Of a stretch of 64,000 bases of DNA, positions 33,289-46,158 are shown in pieces. The stretch covers positions 118,225,600-118,289,599 of the forward strand of contig CM073590.1 of the NCBI GenBank assembly GCA_037074705.1, in the 5' to 3' direction. How positions within the stretch are numbered: the stretch's first letter is position 1; each line of letters opens with the position of its first letter. The notes under the pieces were generated by a model. That model was not told the origin of the DNA, did no database searches, and worked only from the letters and a program-made list of their open reading frames with translations. This stretch comes from Zhengitettix transpicula. Its lineage: Eukaryota > Arthropoda > Insecta > Orthoptera > Tetrigidae. The position numbers and the translations under genes are program-made.

Positions 33289-35254
33289 GTTTGTCTCAAG
33301 GTCTTCCCAGGGAAAAGTGCAGCGCGAAGGAAAACATAAGTCGGGAAAGGAAGACCATAGAAGCCGAATACTTCATGAAGACACTGGAAAACATTCCCCT
33401 ATAATGTAGATGTTATGTAAGAAAATCACGCAATTAAGTCTTTCGGTGCATTTCTTGAGAATAGAGATACAATTTTTATTTTATTTCAGATATTTAAAAG
33501 CCGCGATTTTTCTTAAAATAGCCTGAAATAATTATTATTTTCCAGTAAAACTGTGGTTGGCACTTTATAAATGTAATAATTGTTTGTGAAATAATTTGGA
33601 TTCTTAATTTAAATCAATGTGTTCATGAAGGAACTGTAGTATTTAAATTGTCGAGAAATTGGGAAAAGCAACTAAAATTGTTTTTAATATCGCGGTACTT
33701 GGAGAACAGTATATTTTAAGTTCAATTTGCTCAAATTTTATAACTGAGTTCAATCTTATTAGGAAATAAACTTAGTTAATTGTAAAATTAAAATGATTTC
33801 TTTCAACGCATACAACCCGAAACACTCGCGATTGTGGACAGGAAACATCTTTATGTTTTTGTTAATATTGCTAAGTGAATAAAACATAGTCTTGTCCAAA
33901 ACCAAACAAACATGAAAACAAAAGGCAAACCGGTTAATCGATATGAAAATATCTCTCACACATAGTGAGAGACCCGCGTCGATTGTCGGCTCGCGTCATG
34001 GCGATGTCCTCCGATACAAGGGAAGGCTACGATTAGCTCCATTAACAAAGCACATCTTTCTGAATACGACTTTCGACAACTTCATATGTCTCAAAAGTCC
34101 GTGCGACTAATTCGAGTATCTCTCTAGATTCACGATTCTTTCTCCGACTAACATATTGCTTACTTAGGGGTGCGTAATATAAGTATCCATTCTTTTGCCC
34201 TCTACTCACCTTACGAATCAGCAGTAAATTGTTCTTCATTTAATGATACGCGATGTGGCCAGAGCGCACATCTGTGTCAACAGGGAGTTGAGCGTCATCC
34301 TCGGAAATCATAAATGTCTGCCGCCCTCGCAAAATTAGTTTTTTGTTCACAATTTTGGATATTGACCAACATAGGTGTTTTCCCTGTCGTAATTTGTAGA
34401 AAAATTAATGCGAAAAATTAATCCAAATATTTATATTAAGTGTTTTTCGTGATAAACTAAGAATAATTTTGAAGGCGTTCATTAACTGTGTGACATTAAA
34501 TCATTTATGTTGTAAATAATCTACCAGTTGCTGAGTTTTAGTTCTGTACAGGGTAAATTTTGTCTTCACAACAAAACTGCAAACAAATAATTTCTCTAAC
34601 AAGTGATAAATACGTGGAATGTGTTATAAATTAAATTTAGTACATTTTTCCTGTTCCTCCGACAGCACGTGGTATAAAAGAGGAAAACATGAATTTAGTA
34701 AATATTTTTCGTATATAATTATAGGAATATATGGTCCAAAATACTTTAATATGTGAGAACCCTTTTATCACGGAATTAAACGATGCTTATTTCAGTATCA
34801 GATAATCCAATACAATATAAGGATTTAAAGAAACACTGTTTATTCGTAATTAACAATGGTGAACTATATTTTAATGTTTTATATTAATTTTACAAATATG
34901 TAGCTGTACAAATAATGTATTGAGTAAATTAGCAAGACTGATTTAGAAATGTTTGCCCTCAGAACTTTACTGGTGACATAGTTATTATGACTTTTTTCAA
35001 CAACGGGAATGTAAACAGGGGGGATGACAACTTCTTATATAGCGCCAGGAAAGGTGGAAATCCGATTTAAGGATCAAGAAGGTATCCTGTATATGTTTGT
35101 AAATGGAAAAAAGAAAGGTGACTGAAGTGTCTTAAAGAAGAAAACATTTTTAAATATCAAAGAAAAATGAAACTTAATATAGTTTGTGTAAGGAAAATAT
35201 TACAATTTCAAAGAGAAATAAAGACATACATTGTTACACGGAAAATATGTGTGA

Positions 35255-35276
35255 TAGAGAGAGAGAGAGAGAGAGA
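35255..35276. repeat. (GA)n microsatellite
   Basis: Eleven GA repeats. Confidence 0.95.
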
Positions 35277-36060
35277 AAGGAAGGAGGTTTTCAAGAGGCA
35301 GACATACTTTGAATTGCAAGTCTCCATTTATATATAAGAGGCTTTTACGTAAAAGAGTTGTGAAGTTTTATGCTCCTTAAATTTAAAGACTACGGCTGCA
35401 AGAAAAAAAATCAACGCTTTTATAAAGGTTACTGGAAATGTCGTGACTATAAAACTTAAGTGTCTCAAGTTTATTATTCTTGTGAATTGTTTTCATTTTA
35501 GGGATAATCTTTTAACAGTCGATGTTTCTTTCAGCAAGTAATCATGCATCAGTAAATCGTCTTAAATAATTCAACATACACGACATTTTTATCGTCATTA
35601 AAATATAAAACCAGAAGTCAAGGCTAAAATAAATTGGACTAACACATTCACGAAAAGAAGACAAAAGTTTGGGTCATTTTATGATTTTGCATATAATTAC
35701 ATTTGCGCAGTCACGAATCATCACGAATAGATCAATAAGAATGTATAAAACAATCAGAACACATTATTTCATTTCGATACACTTCTTACAACGTTTATCC
35801 AATTTTTTCATGACTTCTAGTAATCAAGTTTTAGGAAATATCTTTATATAGGCGTTTATTTTGGGAATTATTCGTTTGACGTGTGTTTTTCTCCAGCAAG
35901 CTATATTTTCAGGTTTGGAAAAAGAATAGTCTTGATGGAAGAGAATTTTCTTATGGGTCAAATGTGCACTTTATTTGTTTATCGACTGATGGGGCTCAAT
36001 GACAATGAATAATAGTCTCCATTTATCGTTTGACTTTTTAAAATAGTCGTTCCGGGTGCA

Positions 36061-36084
36061 TCCGCCACCCCCCCCCTCCCCCAA
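36061..36084. repeat. C-rich low-complexity tract
   Basis: Nearly pure C run broken by single A and T bases. Confidence 0.9.
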
Positions 36085-39010
36085 ATTTCCTTCTCGTCTT
36101 CGACGTTTTTTAACGGCTGTGTTTTTTTGGTATCTAGTATCTAGTGAGTCATTCATGTTTCATTAATAGCTATATCCTCCGTAGAAAATCGTCAGAATTG
36201 GGACAAATAAGCGTGTAATTTGAATCGACCTTAGTAAGAAAACGCAATACCCTTCTTGCGGATATTTTTTTGAGGCGCAATTTTCACGCAAAATTGAAAC
36301 CGTTGAGCCATAGATGGAACCTTAAAATATACGCGACATTCGACTTGTTGATAAATGAACACCGTACTGTGGATTCCAACAATCATTTCTGGCTATTTGA
36401 TTTACAATATCATGGGAAACACTTAATACAACACCAAATAAAACACCGATGGTAATACAACAACGAAAAATATAAAACACCAATTATTTAATGTGATGTT
36501 TTAAAACGTTAAAAGAAATTAAGAATACCAGCACTGAAAATAGTAATATTAATATAAATAGTATAAGAAAATCTCAAATAAATTATGGGATCATTATATA
36601 GATAGACGAGCGCCATAAATCGTCAAAATATTGAAAACAATAACATTAAAGAGTTAAAATTTTTTTTCAAAATAATAATAAAAATAAATTAATGGCTAAG
36701 GAAAATGGTAAAATTTCCGTATTTGACCATAATGATGCCATTTTTAAAATCAGTTTGTAATTATTGGAATTAAATTTACATACGTCACACATATTTAATA
36801 ATTTAACAGCTAGGTTACGCAACCATGAAAATAATTCCAAAAGCACCACAAAAACAGAAATACCGTACGTACTCTCAACACATCATCTCAAATATGACAC
36901 AAATAAAAAACCATAAAGAAGGAAAGTTACATGCAAAAAAAAATCTTATAATGATGAATCCTGGAAACAAAATTGGAGATATTAGTGAGAATTATGGAAA
37001 AATCTTAGATAATATACAAAGTAATGTTTAATTACTCTTATATTTTTTATATTATTTTTAATTTGCTTAAATATATTCATTCTTTTTACAGATGAATATG
37101 GCAAAAAATTATATAACCACCTGATAACTTTTAATTTTTATGGAAACAATGGTTGAAAGTTGCTGGTTTTAAATGTTCCCTAAATTTAGTGAATTGATAG
37201 TAGAAAATATATGGAAAAAGGAGTTTTATTCCATATCAAGTTAAATAAAAATTCTGTCAACTGAATTTTTGAAAATTTAAATATATACTCTCGAACAGGT
37301 AGGGTTTAATTTAATTAGATATTTTGACTCCAAACGGGTTTGTTTAATGTCCGCCTGATAGTCGTTTTATTTTTTGTAATGACGCAAAGTTTATTGCATT
37401 TACCAATATTAGAAATGAAATCACGTCAAATGGATGGCTGAAAATGTGACAGCAAAGTATTGAAAGGGAGTACTTTTAAGAATCAAACTTGTAAATCTAG
37501 ATTTTAAGCATCGAGTCGTTTAATTGGATACCCTTGGTGCTATTACCCATTCCGATGTAGCCTATTTCACTATCATACAATCGAAATGTCGCTTGGTGAT
37601 CGTTCAGAACCAATTAAAATCAGTCGTTAGTATATCTAGATAAAATTCAAGTAGAAAGCAATAATAGAGTAGTTATTTCTTTCGCCAAGAAATTGTATCC
37701 AATAAAGGATAGCGTAAAATGGCGTCGGTAGACACGGATGAAATCGTAGTTTTCGGGATATGTCTCATAGCCCTTCAACGAACTGTAATTGTCAGTAGCT
37801 TACAGAATGAGATCTGATTTGGCCTATTTTCAATAATATGAAAATTAACGAGTACCGTACCCAAAACATTATTGTCGTATGCGGACCCTTAAGCCTTAAA
37901 ATTACTCCTATTCTTATGTTCAGGCAGTCGGGATTCTGCTGACGTTTCTTTCGCTTTCGTAGACTAGAAAGTTAGTCGCTTGAGAGTGAGTGCGATTGAA
38001 TTGCAGAACGCTGGGGCTGAAAAGTTCAGCATAAACTTCAACTTTTCAAATTAAATTGAGAATAGTTTAATTTAATTAAGACTGTTTTAAATTAATTTAC
38101 TATAATTTATTCAGGTTTTTTCATCAGTCAAGATAAGCAAATAATTTTTACTTGCATCATTTATTGCATTTTGTGGAGCTTTGGTATGGGCCATATTCGT
38201 CTTCAATAAGTCAGAATGGTTTGATTTTATTCCTTGATAATACATACTTAATTTTATTAATAAAACTATCCGTACTTTTAATAGGAGAAATACCTTAAGC
38301 TCTATATCAGAATTCCTGAATGAGTTGTTACTGACAAAATAGTTTCAAATTATTAAGGCTCATCGCCCGAAAATTATATTTCAAATTAAAAGAGTACTTA
38401 TATGTTGAGTCAATTAACGAAATATTAAAATTTGTAGTTTGTTTTTTCAACATATAAACTAGCTATTTTTGTTCAAATCTCACTTTCACCTTAATGTTTG
38501 AGAAATTTAAACTCGTTATTAATACTGATTTCATGAGATACATTAAATTAACGGCTGTTATATAATATAAATACATCTGAGAAACGTGTTCTAAATCGAA
38601 ACTAATCACCTGGTATCCTACGAGTAAGCGTTGTTTTTCAATATAAAACTCATATTTTGGAATGAGAAAATTTTTCTCCAGTTCTCTTATGACTATATTT
38701 CCCCTTGTGAACTAGTTAGGTGAATTTATTTCTTAACTTATGTATTACTTAATTTACGAATAACCACTGTACACTCACTATTTATAGTGATTAATATAAT
38801 TTATTTGTCTTCCACACTGTGGTGTCTTACTGGCCGATTTGGAATTTTATTTTTATTTAGGATACTTAATAAAAAATATAATGAATTTTGAATCATTTAT
38901 TTAACAAGAACTCGGATTAAATTATTCATGTAAAACAAATGAATCGAAATTTAACTGGCTTATATTCCGGAGAGCAGAAAGAATTTTCTTACGTAGCATC
39001 AAATCAATTC

Positions 39011-39244
39011 TCAATGAACGCGGGCGTAAAAAAAATAAAAGAAATCAAAATATAAAAATGAAACTGTCGCGCTTAGACGAAGATGATGATCAGTTACTTG
39101 GAAATGCTTGTAGTGGTTGCTCCGGGACTTGTTTTGGTCCGATTCTGGTTCGGTTGGCGTCTTTAGCTTTTCCGCACCTTCCTGGTTGACGTGTTGATCG
39201 GCGAAGTTGATTTTCTGTAGTTGTGCTAGACTGGACCTAGCCAC
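39011..39244 (-). CDS. Unrecognised 77-codon frame
   Basis: ATG-initiated. The first 50 residues are polar and look protein-like (MARSSLAQLQKINFADQHVN, then EGAEKLKTPTEPESDQNKSR). The last 15 residues are Phe/Tyr-rich and come from AT-rich DNA, so any real coding would end by splicing before them. The plus strand of the same GC-richer patch also has a 45-codon ATG frame from 39,058. No domain recognised; may be an exon or a transposon remnant. Confidence 0.2.
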   Translation of the reverse strand: MARSSLAQLQKINFADQHVNQEGAEKLKTPTEPESDQNKSRSNHYKHFQVTDHHLRLSATVSFLYFDFFYFFYARVH

Positions 39245-39740
39245 TCCTTTTGTTATGAAAAATTATTATCAGAAATTTTGTAAAGTGGTGCAAGGAGCCA
39301 ACTTCCTCCAAGCACTTGTTTTCTCAGACCTCTGAACCGGACTGCTGGGGTTCTTTTTCCTCCCTTTTAAAAAAACATCTGGCAGCTCCTTTCGAAATAC
39401 AGCTGACCACCCTCGGATATGCGACTTACCTGCGCGCTTCGATAATATTTAGAAGCTTCTTATTGCTTGCCAGAAAATTAAATTACATGACGTTAAGTAT
39501 AAGGCAGAAAAAGGATCACCACAACACCTACTCGTTGTTGGAGTTTTCTACTATGATGTTTATTATTCAATAGAATAAGTGTAGTTTCTCGTTTCTAAGA
39601 TGGGACCTGAAGGGATGATATATGATATTATATAAGTGTTTATTAGTTAATAATAGTGGTACAAATAATCTGGAATCATTTATTGAACATATTGTATCAT
39701 GAAAAAATAATCGAATTATCTTATAAATTTTATTAATCGT
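39245..39740. other. Background with an 85-codon frame
   Basis: Plus-strand frame at 39,316-39,573 without recognisable domain; otherwise no feature. Confidence 0.35.
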
Positions 39741-39779
39741 CTCATGAACTTCATATAGTGATATTCGCTTTCATTTCAG

Positions 39780-40034
39780 GAAATCTTTTCTTTCCTGCGT
39801 TTGTTGCGAGTCTCGTCGTTTTATCATAGCGATCACGTTTGCGAGGATGTGGATTGCTCTGGCAAGTTTCCTAGTCGTGTGGCGTGGCACGCGCCGAACT
39901 CATTCTATTTCCCGCGAGACATAACCGACTTCCCAAGGCTGCAAATTCACGAAGCAGTTTTCTCGCTCATGGACATTGTTGTTAGTTCTGGAAACTTAAA
40001 ACCTGCGCAACAGACTTTTATTACTGTGCTATAG
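39780..40034 (+). CDS. Exon-like frame preceded by a splice acceptor
   Basis: CATTTCAG at 39,772-39,779 is a good 3' splice site. From the next base the frame is open for 84 codons to TAG at 40,034, beginning EIFSFLRLLRVSSFYHSDHV and continuing with Cys, Asp and Pro-containing sequence (e.g. WHAPNSFYFPRDITDF). The GC content is clearly raised over the frame and drops after the stop, as expected for a terminal coding exon. No upstream exon was found and I recognise no family; a decayed transposon piece is the alternative. Confidence 0.25.
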   Translation, partial: EIFSFLRLLRVSSFYHSDHVCEDVDCSGKFPSRVAWHAPNSFYFPRDITDFPRLQIHEAVFSLMDIVVSSGNLKPAQQTFITVL

Positions 40035-41393
40035 GAGATAATTAGCAAAGTTTACAGAGGATTGTTGTTCTTTCTGTTTTGGATGAGGTAGGTTTTGTTA
40101 GTAATTCTCATTAGCTCATGGAAACATTTCCTTGATAATGTAGCGTCGAATGAGATCCAATTTGTAAAACTCCGATAAGGAAGAATAATTGCTTTAGGGG
40201 GAAACTGAGATAATGTTTTACTGTTGGAAGATACTGTGAGACTCGTCTGATCCATGTTGACATAAGTGTGACCTTCAGGTCTAGTCCGTTTTTGTGAACG
40301 AAGGTAACTATTAATTGCTGGCTTTGGGACGTAAACCTCGCGTGGAATCGGGCAGCTTTTAATAAATGTTTACCATCAGCAAAGAAGATTAGTTGTTATC
40401 TTTGAAGGGCCGAGAGCAGTTTTGTTTCGATGACGGACCTGTGGGAAGATTGTGGCGCTCGACTTCGTGGGACGACGCCAGACACAACGACAGTAATACA
40501 TAAAGTGAATAGGTTGCGTTTGCCTAATATTAAAATTTCCTGATATGTTTGTGATTAAAGAACATTGGACTGTCAATAAACATGTAAAAAAAAATACAGT
40601 GTAAAAGTTAAAATGAAGAAGTGTTATATTTCGTTTTATAATCGTAGGATGCAGAATGTAAATATAACGACAGTAAAGCTTCATATTTATTAGATGTTAT
40701 GAAAACATTACTGGTATACTCAAAATTTTCAATAAATTAACACAAGCAGCAATGTATGTTTGATATTTCGATTTCGCGAATCTTGAGGAAAGTTACAATG
40801 ATTGATTTATAATATACGTATTTAATCCATCGATAGACCCCCCCCCCCGCTTTTTAAAAATGACTTTAAAATGAAATTAATTAGAGGATTGTGGAAGAAG
40901 TGACAAAGGGAAACAAATGCTGTAGGAAACAAATGACAGATATTAGTAAATATTAATTTAGAAATAGTACAATCGAAAGTTTCAACTATTTACCTGTATT
41001 GTAAGCGGAGATCTAACGTAAATACTCCGATATTTTTAAGGGCCAATTAGTATATGTGCAGGGAGGGAAACAAATGGATAAACCAAGTATTTTTTATTCC
41101 TTGTATAAATTAATTTAACAACAGTGTTTAAGCATCCACGAAGCCTAAAGCAGTTATACTAAGTAACTAAATAATTAACAAGGTTGAAAGAAAAAACAAT
41201 AAATGGGATAATATACCTGACAATTAACTACACTTTGCTGTTTCATACGAAAGCATATGAATAGTGTATTATGTATATTTAATAAATATTTCTTATCTTA
41301 TTATACAGTCAAGTTATAGCAGCACCATTACGTTTATTTCACGCGCGTTACTATAAAAAATGCATTTTTAACACCCCCTTTTCTGGGTTGTTA
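40035..41393. other. Background
   Basis: No feature recognised. Poly-C run of about 10 at 40,839-40,848. Confidence 0.45.
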
Positions 41394-41575
41394 AAGGGGA
41401 GTTTGTCCTACATTACTTTAAGGCGAATAGCGGGTTGGATCCTTAAACCACAACCCGAGGCTACCTTGCTCTACTCTACCGCATCCTCCTTTTCGAATCC
41501 CTTCCTTTTTCTATTAAAGGTGAGAGGCCACCACAGAGATGGATGATCCTATGACTTACAAGTAATCTGTCACTC
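41394..41575 (+). repeat. Family-A retroposon, copy A7 (fragment)
   Basis: Sense-strand order TTACTTTAAGGCGAATAGCG, GGATCCTTAAACCACAACCC, GAGGCTACCTTGCTCTACTC and CGCATCCTCC, then CTATTAAAGGTGAGAGGCCA, matches the tail half of A6. The head half is missing. A second short match (CTCATGTAGCCAGTCACC) lies at about 41,613-41,630. Confidence 0.7.
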
Positions 41576-41639
41576 TAAAAAAAAATTAAAGCTGTTACCA
41601 CGTGAATTAACCTCATGTAGCCAGTCACCTCCAAAAGAA

Positions 41640-43955
41640 AAATATAAATATTGCCATTTATACAACGAACTATAAAATTTTAATGTAGCCCACTGCTATT
41701 CCTCTTCACGTGCGTGCAATCCATACTACGTGTAACGTAAAGTATAAAGAGTAACTAATAATAATTGATTGTAGTATTTACACAACATGTTAAGGTCAAG
41801 AAAATTGTAAAATTATTGCAGTAAAAATACCTTAAATTTCGTAATTACTCCACTAATCCTTGATACAATGATTGAAGTGGAAGATGTATATTGATTAGTA
41901 GGATTATGTTAATAATGTCTGTTTTCCTCTTATTTTTTAATAAAAGCATGATACGATATTATTTTTTTATGTAATATGCATATTTTTCCTGTTTGTGTTT
42001 GTGTTAATCCATTGTCATTGATCTGTTTTTTTTGTAGTTGTCTATACTTCATTGTTGTAAGTTATTCGGTATGTATGGAATAAGTCTCTGACTTGCCTAT
42101 TTACTTGTGAGAGGACTAATAAAGTCATAAATCTGAATCTAAACTACAATTGTGTAATTTTTAAATTTTTCCAATTGATAATATTTTTGTACGCTGAAAA
42201 ATTAATGTGGTACCCGTTAATTATGATTTAATTTTACAAATACTTAACTATTTTTAATCTATTTTTGTCTCTCTTCACACTTTAAATTGATTCTTTCCTA
42301 TTTCCAATTTTTATCTTACTTTGTATCTCTCTTTCAACATCATTACTTTATTTTGAATCAAATATAACATCTAGAGCGGAAAATGCGTTTCTGTTGACAA
42401 ATGAAGTTATGCGGAAGCTGCCGGGTTCTCTTTGACAACGTTTTGTGGCTAACATTAACTAGAAGGAGTTGAAAGAGCGACAGTAACCGTGGGCAAGTAA
42501 CTGTGTCAGTGATTTCCAGTCTTGTTTGCGGTTACGACCTTTCTTAGAGGCGAATAACATTGCGCTCCCGGTATTCTCGAGGTTGCAACCTTACAGCGTA
42601 CTTGTTCTAAATCTGTTCTGTATGAAAAACAAATGAGGACTCGCATTCATCATCAATCATAATACTGCATTGTCACAGTGATTGAAATCTTTTTTAACGT
42701 TCAAGGCTTCAGTATTTAAGGAAAATGTTATTGGGTATTGAATCCCGAGAATCCTTTTCCATACTTGTTAATATATTCAAATTTGCAATCATATAATCGG
42801 GAGCAACTTGCACGCAACAGGTGTTGTGTTGGCATGCACAGGGCTGACCTTGGTGAAGAATACGATTTAAGGATTTTAGATCCGTTTCGAATCATTTACA
42901 GCCCCTTAATTTTTGCTTCTATATTTGAACTCCAAAAAGGAATTATCTGCCAAACACTTTAGGAAACATTGTAAACCTCTTTTTATACGCCTTGGAATCA
43001 TATCGTTCCTCTGCGTCTTAGAAATCTTAAAATTTGTGAGATGTAATATTAGCTTATTCCTAAGCAACAGCGAATATCATGAACTCGGAAACGGAAACCG
43101 ATTAGTACTTAGATCAGATAAACGTAGTCTTCACATGTAAGAGAACTGTCTCTATTATTCCAGAATAGAACTTCATAACAATCTATCCGAAGATATAAAA
43201 AAAATTGAAAACATTTGCCAGTACTCCTCTTCTGGTACATGGCGATTAATACTCTATTCCCGAACTTATCAATCGATCTGTAACTGATTAAAGTCCATTT
43301 TTTTTACAGTAGCGCTGAATCAGTGTTGCATATACTAGAAATTTTCAGCGCCTCACTAATTGCCCTTGTGTTTTCTTTTGTTTCCTAACACTGTTAAACA
43401 TCCATTGACGAGATCTGCGGGCAATTAAGCCGGATTCAAACGAACATATCGTGTGATTTGCGGTGTTTAGAATATTTTACAAAAATTTTCATTTTAACCG
43501 ATATTTTAATTTAATTATTTACTAGGATATTTTATATAATTTCTCATTTATATGTTTTTGTATTTTCTTAATTGTGTAGCTCATAGTATTTATGTATTAT
43601 TCTCATTAATGTATTTTTAAATAGCTATTTTTGACTAGTCATAATTCCTCAGTAGCAGACTAATGGATTTAATACATTAATCCAAATCATTATGCAATAT
43701 AAGTTAACAACTATGAAAATGATAACACTATAAGACCTGACAAAATAAGCTATAATAAATGGAATGTTAAATAGGTATGTTGTAGTAGGAAAATAAATTG
43801 TGTTTATTAATTGTATTAAGTCCTACTACAGGTACTGCTGTTATGTACTTCAATATAAGATACATGGCAAATAATTAGAAGAATTTAATTCAATAACTCC
43901 TTAAATTTCTTTTGTACATAGGAACTTATTTATGTGAAGGTTACTCACTGTACTA
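41640..43955. other. Background
   Basis: No domain recognised. 42,060-42,140 (GACTTGCC...AATAAAGTC...AATCTGAATCT) looks like the 3' end of a non-LTR element, but no coding part adjoins it. Confidence 0.35.
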
Positions 43956-43959
43956 TCAC

Positions 43960-44110
43960 TCCACTATTATGAAGAAAAAGTTCTCGGCAGTGCATTTGGT
44001 CGTCGAAACGTCGCGTTACAATCGCTGTTTTACCTGGATAGAAACCCGAGACCTTTTTCTTCAACAAATACACCGGGAAAGTCTTCAATCTTTGATACTC
44101 CACTATTATA
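43960..44110 (+). repeat. PLE-type tail fragment
   Basis: GTCGTCGAAACGTCGCG at about 43,999, then GATAGAAACCCGAGACC at 44,036, match the order of the minus-strand tail at 10.45-10.52 kb. ACGU-C gives a palindromic stem III and GUC site; CUGANGA is not preserved. Confidence 0.4.
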
Positions 44111-44130
44111 ATTATAATATTCGTCATTAA

Positions 44131-44671
44131 GGTTTTTTTTAGGGTAACAGGCTACATGAGGGTAATCTACATCCTGGAAACTCCCCTTTAATATTATAGG
44201 AAGGGATTTGAATGGGTGGATGCGGAAGGGTAGAGAAAGGTAGCCAAGGGTTAACTATGGCCCCCGGGCTATAGTTTAAGGATTCTACTCGGCAATAGCC
44301 TAAAAGTAATGCAGGACAAACCTCATAAAACCTGCATCATTTAGGTCGGGCATTTGGTACTTGTCCCACGCCCTTCCGATAGCGGGAGATAGGTTTGCTG
44401 TGGGGTCGCAGTACTACATTCTCCGTGCCTCGACCAGTTTAGGAGGCAGCTTGCCGATTGTTCCAATGGGAACAGCGAACAACTCTTACAGTATTCCAAA
44501 GATCTGCGACCCCGGAACATACACCTCTCAAAACAGGTCGAGGTGCCTCGGCTTGTGGGAACTTTAGTTCAAAAACTGGGAGAGGAAAAGGCATCCCCAA
44601 AGGTAGCCCTTCCGTCGCTCCTACAAGGTTCTGCCTGCGAGAGAATAGCCCTCGCCGACAATCGTGATTAA
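44131..44671 (-). mobile_element. Family-A retroposon, copy A5 (longest)
   Basis: Left T-run, then the full family-A order from AGGCTACATGAGGGTAATC to CATCCCCAAAGGTAGCCC, extended by GTTCTGCCTGCGAGAGAATA beyond the end of A6. TCATTAA occurs immediately outside both edges (44,124-44,130 and 44,672-44,678), a candidate 7-bp target duplication. On its own strand it therefore starts near 44,671 and ends in an A-tail. No intact protein. Confidence 0.85.
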
Positions 44672-45159
44672 TCATTAATTAATTATATTAATTAAATTTA
44701 ACAATTGTGTTGCTATTTTACCTATATTTCTTCTTTAAATAGGCGTCTTTGACTGATTTATGATACGACTAAAAGCACGCATTTCAAATCTGTATACGTA
44801 CGACTAATATATAATCTTAGTAGATATTTCGTGAATTCATTTGAGATTTCATTAAAGTAATATCTGTTTTGACAGGCATTAAAAAACACAAATATAAAAC
44901 TTACCGAACATAAACATAATGCTGTTTTTAAACGCATTAACAGTCATAATTTTAATTAATAATATTTAAATAATTTAAACATTAGATGTTGCATATTAAA
45001 TTTACGAGAAATACTTTTAATGTAAACTTTTACACTGATTATTTTGTAGTGTAGTAATTTTATATTGGAAAGTTAAATTGTTTTTTGTATTGTTTGTTTT
45101 GACTATACCCAAATTACCAAATCTAAGTTCGGACAATGGAAAAACCTGTAATAATTTTT
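44672..45159. other. AT-rich background
   Basis: No feature recognised. Confidence 0.5.
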
Positions 45160-45345
45160 AATTATGTAAATAAATTGTCAAATAACAGCAAAAAGTAAGT
45201 GCTAAATAAATAACACACAAGGTTTCTGCAATGCCTCTTGTGTTTTATAAATCACCCGACGAAACAAGGATTTCAAAACGTTCCGTGGTATTTATTTAGC
45301 ACTTATTTTGTGTGTTATTTGGCTATTTATTTATCTGATTAGTAT
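45160..45345. repeat. PLE-tail inverted pair, T6
   Basis: Left arm TCAAATAACAGCAAAAAG... and right arm ...TTGTGTGTTATTTGGCTATT are diverged reverse complements of the PLE-tail end. The hammerhead region (CCGACGAAACAAGGATTTCA, then AAAACGTT) is decayed. Oldest tail pair of the window. Confidence 0.65.
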
Positions 45346-45698
45346 ACTTTTAACACAGAAGTTTTATATTTTATAATCCATTTTTAATTAATTGACAAAC
45401 ATTTTTATTGTCTGTTTAAAATATTTGGCTGTATTTTCATTTTTAAATAATGTGTTATAACCGAGGAAATTATTCAATGTATATAGTTGTATCTTTCTGG
45501 AAAGGTGGGTTGGGACAATTGAATACACTTGCTAGTGAATCTCCTTATATTTAATCATGTAGATCCTGGATATTTATTTGGATTTTTCTGCATTACTGCC
45601 AAGAGAATGTGTGACTGGAAACGACAGCACAGTTGTTTACGATCACACCTCCAGTGATAATAGATACAATATACTTACATAGTAAAGACGCAGGTTAA
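45346..45698. other. Background
   Basis: No feature recognised. Confidence 0.5.
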
Positions 45699-45705
45699 CC
45701 TTGAG

Positions 45706-46151
45706 GTTCTACCTTTGGGGATGCCTTCACATCTCTCTAGTTTTTTTTTTGAACTAAGGTTCCCACATGCCGAGGCACTTCGGCCTGTTTTGAGAGGTGT
45801 ATGTTCCGGGGTCGCAGTTAAGAGTTGTCCGCTATTCCTATTGTAATAATCGGCCAGCTGCCTCCTAAACCGGTCAAGGCACGGCGAGGGGAAAGCTGCG
45901 ACCCCACAGCTAACCCCTCTCCTGCCATCGGAAGGGCATGGGACAAGTACCAAATGCCCGACCTACCTGATGCATGTTTTTCTATGGTTTTCCCTGCATC
46001 ACTTTAAGGCAAATTTCCGGGTAGGATCCTTAAACCATAGCCCGGGGGCCCTAGTTAACCCTTGGCTACCTTCCTCTACCCTTCCTATGCTATTAAAGGG
46101 GAGTTGCCACCAAGTGGATTACACTCATGTAGCCTGTTACCCTAAAAAAAC
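45706..46151 (+). mobile_element. Family-A retroposon, copy A6 (sense strand)
   Basis: The only long copy on the plus strand. It starts GTTCTACCTTTGGGGATGCC and ends CATGTAGCCTGTTACCC followed by A7. CCTTGAG is present directly on both sides (45,699-45,705 and 46,152-46,158), a candidate 7-bp target duplication. Compared with A5 the head is shorter by roughly 60 bp, and a segment including the GGGAGG-type part near the tail is also shortened. A-tail, 5' truncation and target duplication together indicate LINE-type retroposition. Confidence 0.85.
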
Positions 46152-46158
46152 CCTTGAG

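Larger units (their letters stand above)
33289..39000. other. Long AT-rich background
   Basis: No transposon domain, RNA gene or family-A/PLE copy recognised over 5.7 kb. It contains a (GA)n tract at 35,255-35,276 and a C-rich tract at 36,061-36,084. On the minus strand ATGAAGAAC at about 34,239 is followed 30 bases later by AAG|GTGAGT, a possible tiny first exon. All frames are short. Confidence 0.4.
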
